Assembly: GCA_002369155.1 (NCBI GenBank)
Contig: DFEM01000160.1
Span: 1-11,837, forward strand
Reading direction: 5' to 3'
Length of the DNA stretch: 11,837 nt
Source: Lachnospiraceae bacterium UBA3802
GTDB taxonomy: Bacteria; Bacillota; Clostridia; Lachnospirales; Lachnospiraceae
The notes under the pieces were generated by a model that had not been told where the DNA came from, did not search any database, and was given only the letters and a program-made list of their open reading frames with translations. The translations under genes and the position numbers were made by a program. Positions 7,162 through 11,837 of this stretch are shown here, one piece after another; within the stretch, counting starts at the first letter, position 1, and each line of letters opens with the position of its first letter.

Positions 7162-7842
7162 TTATGCTTTTGTGTCCAATTTGGGTGCGGGTTGTTTAAG
7201 TTTGTTAAGTTTGTTTACATTGGCGATTACGACTAAGGTCATTGACTTATCAAGGGGAATCGTCGGGTCAATATAGGTATTGATTTTCTTGTTCTGAATA
7301 ATGGCGACTACGTTTATGGAATACTTAACACGAAGATTAAGTTCCATGAGAGATTTTCCTTCCCATTCGGGACGAACGTCTATTTCAACCATCGAAGCAT
7401 CTTTTGACAATTCTATGATATCGATAAAACCGGAACTTAAAAGATTCTTTGCAAGTCTTGTACCGGATTCTTTTTCGGGATATACTGTTTTGTCGGCGCC
7501 GACTTTTTCAAGAATTTTACAGTTCATTGTACTGCCGCATTTTGCTATTACGGTTTCAACACCGAGTTCCTTGCAAAGCATGGTGGTCATTACGCTTGCT
7601 TCGAGGCTTTGTGCCATGGCGATTATTACGACATCGATGCTTTTTACGCCGAGCTGCTTTAAAACTTCCACATCCGTAACATCTGCACATTTGCAAAAAG
7701 GAATATCTGCGATTGCAGCATTTACGATTGCTTCGTCTTTGTCTACGGCAAGTACTTCCGCACCGCTTTTAACAAGTTCCGTTGCTACGGATTTGCCATA
7801 TCTTCCGAGTCCGAATACGGCGTAAGTTTTCTTTTTCTTCAT
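7162..7842 (-). CDS. ktrA: K+ uptake regulatory subunit, TrkA/KtrA family
   Basis: The cytosolic gating subunit of a Ktr potassium transporter. The 226-residue protein has one RCK-N (Rossmann) and one RCK-C domain, the size of KtrA, whereas TrkA of enterobacteria has two copies. The dinucleotide/ATP motif is G11-x-G13-x-x-G16 (FGLGRYGKSV), with acidic Asp34 at the end of the second strand (LAVDKDE). EASVMTTMLCKELG and KILEKVGADKTVYPEKESG closely follow KtrA sequences. The RCK-C domain spans ~141-212. In other Firmicutes this domain of KtrA binds c-di-AMP and so reduces K+ uptake; that is family knowledge, not visible here. The start at 7842 has AAAGGA six bases upstream. The ATG at 7857, which overlaps the ktrB stop, is less likely. 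Confidence 0.94.
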   Translation of the reverse strand: MKKKKTYAVFGLGRYGKSVATELVKSGAEVLAVDKDEAIVNAAIADIPFCKCADVTDVEVLKQLGVKSIDVVIIAMAQSLEASVMTTMLCKELGVETVIAKCGSTMNCKILEKVGADKTVYPEKESGTRLAKNLLSSGFIDIIELSKDASMVEIDVRPEWEGKSLMELNLRVKYSINVVAIIQNKKINTYIDPTIPLDKSMTLVVIANVNKLNKLKQPAPKLDTKA

Positions 7843-7856
7843 AATAATTCCTTTCA

Positions 7857-9212
7857 TTATCCGACGCTTATCTGTTCGGTCGGATTCTTAATGGCATTGG
7901 GAGAGGCCTTTTGTGTGTTGAGTGCTATAAACAACGAAATGGGGCCGACTCTTCCAAGATACATTGTTGCTATAATAACTATTTTTCCAAACAAATTAAG
8001 TGTTGATGTAAAATTCCTTGTCAAACCAACCGTTGCCGTAGCGCTGACAGTTTCGTAAAGGATGTCGAGAATATCAGCTTTTGTGGCGGCGCATAAAAGA
8101 ATGGTTGATACTGCCATAATCGAAAAAGAAACGGCAATCACGGCTACGGATTTATTAACCGCCTGCTTTGGTATTGATCTGTGTAATAAAGATGTCTCCT
8201 CTTTATTTTTAATAGTAGCAATTGCGGAAGCAACCAAAACGGCAGCAGTGACTGTTTTGATTCCGCCTGCGGTACCCGTCGGTGAACCTCCGATGAACAT
8301 AAGGATTAATGATACAAAAGAAGAAGCATTTGTAAGATTCTCCTGAGGTATGCTTGCAAATCCGGCGGTTCTTGTCGTTATTGACTGGAAAAGAGAAGCC
8401 ATAATCTTTTGAGGAATGCTGTATTCTTTTATGGTAAGAGGATTGTCGAACTCAAATATGAAGAAGAGAATTCCTCCGACAACGATCAGGATTAAAGTCA
8501 CAAGTATCGCAAGTTTACTGTGAAATGTCAGGCCTTTGAAACATTTGAATTTTTTTGTGGGAAACTCTTTTATTACTCCGAGAAAATCCCACCATACGAT
8601 ATAACCGATACCGCTTAAGATGATAAGCATCGATGAAGTGAAATTAATCATCGGATTTAAAGTGTAATTGCAAAGACTGTTGTCCGAGATGATATCGATT
8701 CCGGCATTGCAAAAAGCGGAAATGGAATTGAAAAATGAAATCCAGATTCCTTTCGGACCGAATTCCGGAATGAATACGGTCATATAAAGAAGTGCGCCGA
8801 CTCCTTCGACTATGAATGTTCCGATTAAAACTTTTTTGGTGAAATCTATTATTCCCGAGAGAGAATTAAGATTGAAAGCATCCTGAATAAGCATCCTGCC
8901 GTCAAGACCGATTCTTTTGTGGAAGCCTATCATGATTCCCGACATGACGGTGACAATACCGAGACCTCCGACCTGAATAAGGATAAGAATCACAATCTGC
9001 CCGAATATACTCCAGGTAGAATATGTGGGCAGTGTGACAAGACCTGTTACGCACACCGAAGTGGTCGCGGTAAACAATGCATCAATATATGAAACGGAAA
9101 CTCCTTTCTGATGGCTTATGGGAAGTACAAGAATAAAACTTCCCGCAAGGATAGCAAGCAGAAAGAAAAGCATAATTCTTTGTGTAGAAGATAAATGATG
9201 TCGTTTTTTCAT
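7857..9212 (-). CDS. ktrB: K+ uptake membrane subunit, TrkH/KtrB family
   Basis: The ion-conducting subunit of a Ktr system, 451 residues (B. subtilis KtrB is of similar length). The four repeated membrane-pore-membrane units each carry the selectivity-filter glycine: G57 in TTSVCVTGL, G171 in AFCNAGI, G284 in TTRTAGF and G396 in ATATVGLT. The flexible gating loop in the third unit is visible as FIGGSPTGTAGGIK (307-319). KtrB-type transporters are usually Na+-coupled and work as dimers on an octameric KtrA ring. The start at 9212 has AAAGGA about nine bases upstream and follows the predicted transcription start. An upstream ATG at 9248 falls inside the promoter -10 and is rejected. It is the first gene of ktrB-ktrA-glycosyltransferase. 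Confidence 0.95.
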   Translation of the reverse strand: MKKRHHLSSTQRIMLFFLLAILAGSFILVLPISHQKGVSVSYIDALFTATTSVCVTGLVTLPTYSTWSIFGQIVILILIQVGGLGIVTVMSGIMIGFHKRIGLDGRMLIQDAFNLNSLSGIIDFTKKVLIGTFIVEGVGALLYMTVFIPEFGPKGIWISFFNSISAFCNAGIDIISDNSLCNYTLNPMINFTSSMLIILSGIGYIVWWDFLGVIKEFPTKKFKCFKGLTFHSKLAILVTLILIVVGGILFFIFEFDNPLTIKEYSIPQKIMASLFQSITTRTAGFASIPQENLTNASSFVSLILMFIGGSPTGTAGGIKTVTAAVLVASAIATIKNKEETSLLHRSIPKQAVNKSVAVIAVSFSIMAVSTILLCAATKADILDILYETVSATATVGLTRNFTSTLNLFGKIVIIATMYLGRVGPISLFIALNTQKASPNAIKNPTEQISVG

Positions 9213-9246
9213 TGCGAAAAATTCCTTTATACATAAAGACATCGTC

Positions 9247-9275
9247 ATTTTACCATTATTTTTGAAAAATATCCA
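9247..9275 (-). promoter_or_regulatory. Extended -10 promoter of the ktrB operon
   Basis: Read on the minus strand, TGGATA (9275-9270) is followed after 17 bases by TAAAAT (9252-9247), preceded by TGG as an extended -10. Transcription would start near 9240, leaving a leader of ~28 nt. That leaves no room for a c-di-AMP (ydaO) riboswitch, which precedes K+ transporter genes in many Firmicutes. Confidence 0.6.
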
Positions 9276-9301
9276 TAAATAGCACCAAGCGATTCGTATA
9301 T

Positions 9302-9369
9302 ACTGTGTAAATCAAAAAGAAAAAATGAAATCTTTGAAAATGCATGATTTAAATATTCAAACTGTGTAA
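9302..9369. repeat. Direct repeat ACTGTGTAA, two copies in the ktrB-serpin intergenic region
   Basis: The 9-base word ACTGTGTAA occurs at 9302-9310 and again at 9361-9369, the second copy 11 bases before the serpin ribosome binding site. The first lies upstream of both divergent genes. They could be operator half-sites, but two copies of a 9-mer in AT-rich DNA may also be chance. Confidence 0.25.
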
Positions 9370-9393
9370 TAAGGAAAACGGAGGAAAATGAAA

Positions 9394-10746
9394 ATGCTTA
9401 ATAAAAAATTGGTTAAAATGACATCCCTGCTCGGAGCACTGGTTATGGTCGGATGTACTGTTCCAAACGGAAATGTTGTAAATAACAATACAGGCAGTAA
9501 TAATACCGAAAAGCCGGAAATCGATGTCACCAATCTGAGTGTTGAAATGCCTGAAAATTATACAGGAGGACAGCTTGCACCAAAGGAAGGAATGATTCCG
9601 GGCGATAAAGAAACAAAAGCTTTGTCACAGGCTTCTTTAAATGTGTTTTATCATACATTGAAAGCAGAGGAAGACAATAAAAACGTACTTATTTCGCCTG
9701 CATCTCTTTCATTTGCATTCGGTATAGCCGAAAACGGAGCGGGCGGAGAAACACTTGCGCAGATGGAAGATACCGTAAACGGCGGAATAGCCATAGACGA
9801 TATGAATCCGCTTTTAAATTATTTGTCTTACAATCTTCAAAACGAGGATGAAGTGTCATGGGGAGTGGCCAATTCACTTTGGTTTAACGATGACGGAACA
9901 TGCGACCTTGAAGATGATTTTTTAAAGAAGGCTGTTTCCTATTATGATGCCGAAATCTATAAGTTGAAGTTTGAACCGGAAACGGCTGATGAGATTAACG
10001 CCTGGACAGCAGACAAGACCGACAATATGATAAAGAAAGTTTTGGATAAGGTAAATCCCGGCACAAGACTTTTCATTGTAAATGCAATGTGCTTTGACGG
10101 AGAATGGGAAGAGCAGTACAGTGAAGACGATGAGAGGAAAGACCGAATTTTTATCAATGCCGATCAAAGCGAGTCGGAAGTATCTCTTCTTTTCAGTACC
10201 GAAGATAAGTACTTTGAACTCGGAGAAGGCATCGGATTTATTAAACCCTACAAGGGCGGAGAGTATGCATTTGTCGGAATTCTTCCTGATGAAGGTGTGA
10301 CATGCGAAGAATATGTTAAAGGACTTGTGGACCAAAACGCAGACTTTTCCGAAGCCGTAAGAAATGCAAATGAAGGCGATGTAAGAGTATACCTTCCCGA
10401 ATTTAATTCCGATTACAGCAATGAGATGAGCAATATATATAAGGATATGGGAATGGATATTCCTTTTGAACAAACCGAAGCTGAATTCAAAGGATTCTTT
10501 ACGAATGACGAATTTTCACAGGTTTGGATTGACGAAGTTATTCATAAGACGCATATTGAGGTGGATAAAAAAGGAACAAAGGCAGCAGCCGTTACGGTTA
10601 TAGAAGTGAAAGAAGCAGGCGCGATTGCTCCCGAATTCGAGGAGAAGCCCATCGTAATCACACTGGACAGACCTTTTGTATACGGAATCGTGGATGTCGA
10701 AACAGGCGTGCCCATTTTCCTCGGATGCCAGAACAGCATGAAATAA
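9394..10746 (+). CDS. Serpin-type protease inhibitor, probable lipoprotein
   Basis: A serine protease inhibitor of the serpin fold, which traps a protease when its reactive loop is cut. Numbering here is from the alternative ATG at 9388. A basic N-terminus and hydrophobic stretch end at Cys23 (VMVGC), a plausible though non-ideal lipobox, followed by an Asn/Gly-rich tether (~24-70). The serpin domain (~72-452) shows ISPASLSFAFGIAENGAGGET, FIVNAMCFDGEW, GFIKPYKGGEYAFVGILPDEG, the hinge KKGTKAAAVT (394-403) and the C-terminal DRPFVYGI and PIFLG. The small-residue hinge suggests a working inhibitor. Counting from Gly396 as P15 places P1 near Ala410. GGAGG (9380-9384) is three bases from the ATG at 9388 and nine from the in-frame ATG at 9394, so 9394 is preferred and the difference is two residues. 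The gene is monocistronic. Confidence 0.93.
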   Translation: MLNKKLVKMTSLLGALVMVGCTVPNGNVVNNNTGSNNTEKPEIDVTNLSVEMPENYTGGQLAPKEGMIPGDKETKALSQASLNVFYHTLKAEEDNKNVLISPASLSFAFGIAENGAGGETLAQMEDTVNGGIAIDDMNPLLNYLSYNLQNEDEVSWGVANSLWFNDDGTCDLEDDFLKKAVSYYDAEIYKLKFEPETADEINAWTADKTDNMIKKVLDKVNPGTRLFIVNAMCFDGEWEEQYSEDDERKDRIFINADQSESEVSLLFSTEDKYFELGEGIGFIKPYKGGEYAFVGILPDEGVTCEEYVKGLVDQNADFSEAVRNANEGDVRVYLPEFNSDYSNEMSNIYKDMGMDIPFEQTEAEFKGFFTNDEFSQVWIDEVIHKTHIEVDKKGTKAAAVTVIEVKEAGAIAPEFEEKPIVITLDRPFVYGIVDVETGVPIFLGCQNSMK

Positions 10747-10771
10747 ATCTCCTTTTCTCATGATTTTCTGT

Positions 10772-10808
10772 ATAAAAGAGCCCGGCGGACCATCCCGGGC
10801 TCTTTTAT
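10772..10808 (+). terminator. Strong Rho-independent terminator after the serpin gene
   Basis: Bases 10774-10785 pair perfectly with 10795-10806 (aaaagagcccgg with ccgggctctttt) around a 9-base loop, extended by two A-T pairs. The stem is GC-rich and its 3' arm ends in a T-run. It separates the serpin from the ribosomal protein promoter 13 bases further on. Confidence 0.92.
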
Positions 10809-10820
10809 TTTAAAAATTTC

Positions 10821-10849
10821 TTGACACTAAAGGGCTCTTTTCATATAAT
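10821..10849 (+). promoter_or_regulatory. Full-consensus sigma-A promoter of rplM-rpsI
   Basis: A perfect TTGACA (10821-10826) and a perfect TATAAT (10844-10849) are separated by exactly 17 bases. Transcription should start near 10856. This is the strongest promoter in the window and suits a highly expressed ribosomal protein operon. Confidence 0.95.
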
Positions 10850-10856
10850 ATTACGT

Positions 10857-11038
10857 GCGAGTCTTTCCGTAATTGTTAAAAGACGCTGAAATATCCTTAT
10901 ATAAAGTGTTTTTTCGGAAAGCATATGTAGGAAAAGTTGACCGGCGGCCCGGACATCCGACGGTTTGACAATAAATGCATATACCTTGAATCGGTGGATG
11001 GAGACCGTTTCGGGGTCAGACTAATGGAGGAAACAAAA
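10857..11038 (+). ncRNA. Candidate structured 5' leader of rplM (possible L13-type autoregulatory leader)
   Basis: About 180 nt of transcribed, untranslated sequence precede rplM, far more than translation needs. Two pairings are mutually exclusive: 10861-10866 with 10879-10884 (gtcttt/aaagac), and 10863-10869 with 10915-10921 (ctttccg/cggaaag). Six T residues lie at 10909-10914. A GC-rich hairpin follows: 10940-10943 with 10961-10964, and 10945-10947 with 10957-10959. A small one is possible at 11003-11017 close to the ribosome binding site. L13 leaders that regulate rplM are known in Firmicutes; I could not match this sequence to that model by eye. Confidence 0.4.
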
Positions 11039-11467
11039 ATGAAATCTTATATGGCAAGCCCTGCTACCATTGAAAGAAAATGGTACGTAGTAGATGCTGA
11101 AGGTCAGACACTTGGCCGTTTGGCAAGCGAGGTTGCTAAGGTATTAAGAGGAAAGAACAAACCCACCTTTACACCTCATATTGATACAGGTGATTATGTA
11201 ATCGTAATTAACGCAGAGAAGATTACAGTTACAGGTAAGAAGATGGATCAGAAGACATACTTCAGCCACTCCGATTATGTTGGCGGTGACAAGCAGGTAG
11301 TTCTTAAGGAAAAACTTGCAAAGCATCCTGAAGAAGTAATCGAACATGCAGTAATAGGTATGCTTCCCAAAGGACCTTTAGGAAGAGAAATGTACAAGAA
11401 GTTATTCGTGTATGCCGGACCTGATCACAAGCATCAGGCTCAGAAGCCCGAAGTTTTAACATTTTAA
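11039..11467 (+). CDS. rplM: 50S ribosomal protein L13
   Basis: A component of the large ribosomal subunit, binding 23S rRNA early in assembly. The 142-residue length is normal for L13. Characteristic stretches are [47 protein letters not shown] and the terminal [13 protein letters not shown] (11026-11030) eight bases before the ATG at 11039 sets the start. The open frame reaches back to a TTG at 10937, but that extension lies in the leader and is not part of the family. rpsI follows 30 bases later in the usual rplM-rpsI order. Confidence 0.98.
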   Translation: MKSYMASPATIERKWYVVDAEGQTLGRLASEVAKVLRGKNKPTFTPHIDTGDYVIVINAEKITVTGKKMDQKTYFSHSDYVGGDKQVVLKEKLAKHPEEVIEHAVIGMLPKGPLGREMYKKLFVYAGPDHKHQAQKPEVLTF

Positions 11468-11497
11468 ACCTGAAGTTCAAATAGGAGGATAATGATA

Positions 11498-11837
11498 ATG
11501 GCTAAGAAAGCTGCAGAAAAGTTCTACGGAACAGGTAGAAGAAAAAAATCAATTGCCAGAGTATACATCATGCCCGGCAAAGGAAATATAACAATTAACA
11601 AAAGAGACATCGATGAATATTTCGGTCTTGAAACATTAAAGGTTGTTGTTCGTCAGCCCCTCGTTGCATTAAACGCAGCAGACAAGTTTGACGTAATCGT
11701 TACCGTTAAGGGTGGTGGAACAACAGGCCAGGCAGGTGCAATCAGACACGGTCTTGCAAGAGCACTCGTTAAAGAAGATGCTGACAACAGACAGATCCTT
11801 AAGAAAGAGGGTTACTTAACAAGAGATCCTCGTATGA
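11498..11837 (+). CDS. rpsI: 30S ribosomal protein S9 (3' end outside window)
   Basis: A component of the small subunit whose C-terminal tail reaches the P-site tRNA. The first 113 residues are visible, out of about 130. [13 protein letters not shown] (10-22), [30 protein letters not shown] and the start of LTRDPRM identify it. AGGAGG (11483-11488) precedes two in-frame ATGs at 11492 and 11498; the second gives the family-like MAKKA start with nine-base spacing and is preferred. The frame is cut by the right edge and shows no sign of damage. Confidence 0.97.
   Translation, partial: MAKKAAEKFYGTGRRKKSIARVYIMPGKGNITINKRDIDEYFGLETLKVVVRQPLVALNAADKFDVIVTVKGGGTTGQAGAIRHGLARALVKEDADNRQILKKEGYLTRDPRM

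Noticed and set aside
7301..7825. 174-codon plus-strand frame opposite ktrA
   Set aside because: It is antisense to a clearly recognised gene, has low-complexity Ser/Thr-rich content and no ribosome binding site.
9213..9248. Longer ktrB start at 9248
   Set aside because: That ATG lies inside the predicted -10 region; ATG 9212 has AAAGGA and gives a family-like length.
9213..9393. c-di-AMP (ydaO) riboswitch before ktrB
   Set aside because: The predicted leader is only ~28 nt and no matching structure is visible.
10895..10914. Intrinsic attenuator before the T-run in the rplM leader
   Set aside because: The only local pairing before the six Ts is a weak AT-only stem around ttatataa, too unstable to terminate.
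10937..11038. N-terminal extension of rplM from a TTG
   Set aside because: L13 proteins begin close to MKSYMA; the extension lies in the leader RNA and the real ATG has a well-placed GGAGG.
1..11837. CRISPR arrays, insertion sequences, attachment sites, tRNA or rRNA genes
   Set aside because: No regularly spaced repeats, transposase or integrase motifs, terminal inverted repeats, or cloverleaf-type sequences were seen on either strand.

Overview
The window looks like chromosomal DNA from a low-to-mid GC Gram-positive anaerobe of the Clostridia, most likely a Lachnospiraceae-type gut or rumen bacterium. This is inferred from strong AGGAGG-type ribosome binding sites, a sortase-anchored surface protein with an X2-like module, a KtrAB-type potassium uptake system, a MetH whose reactivation domain is a separate gene, a lipoprotein serpin, and the rplM-rpsI pair. 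No genus can be fixed from the sequence alone.

Layout, left to right. Bases 2-538 hold the 3' end of a cell-wall-anchored surface protein, closed by a terminator. A small AT-rich gene for a two-helix membrane protein of unknown function follows (757-1284), with its own likely promoter and terminator. Next is a plus-strand operon (1525-6141) behind an extended -10 promoter: metF, a free-standing B12-dependent methionine synthase reactivation protein, metH without its own reactivation domain, and a PAP2-family membrane phosphatase. A hairpin with T-runs on both sides (6142-6179) separates this operon from a convergent minus-strand operon, which reads ktrB (9212-7857), ktrA (7842-7162) and a family 2 glycosyltransferase (7131-6190). 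Divergent from ktrB is a serpin lipoprotein gene (9394-10746) with a strong terminator. Immediately after it a full-consensus sigma-A promoter drives a leader of about 180 nt and then rplM and rpsI, the latter cut by the window end.

How the genes work together. MetF makes 5-methyl-THF, MetH moves the methyl group to homocysteine through cobalamin, and the separate reactivation protein would rescue oxidised cobalamin using S-adenosylmethionine. Together they form a complete split methionine synthase module. KtrB is the membrane K+ channel-like subunit and KtrA its cytosolic nucleotide-binding gating ring. The PAP2 enzyme and the glycosyltransferase both suggest polyprenyl- or lipid-linked envelope chemistry, but they lie in different operons and no substrate can be read from sequence. 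The serpin is probably membrane-tethered outside the cell, facing foreign or self proteases.

Most of the window is well-understood housekeeping sequence. The points most worth a second look are the cysteine cluster on the reactivation protein, the serpin's reactive loop, the rplM leader RNA and the uncharacterised membrane protein. I found no clear evidence of a new multi-gene system, CRISPR array, mobile element, tRNA or rRNA.
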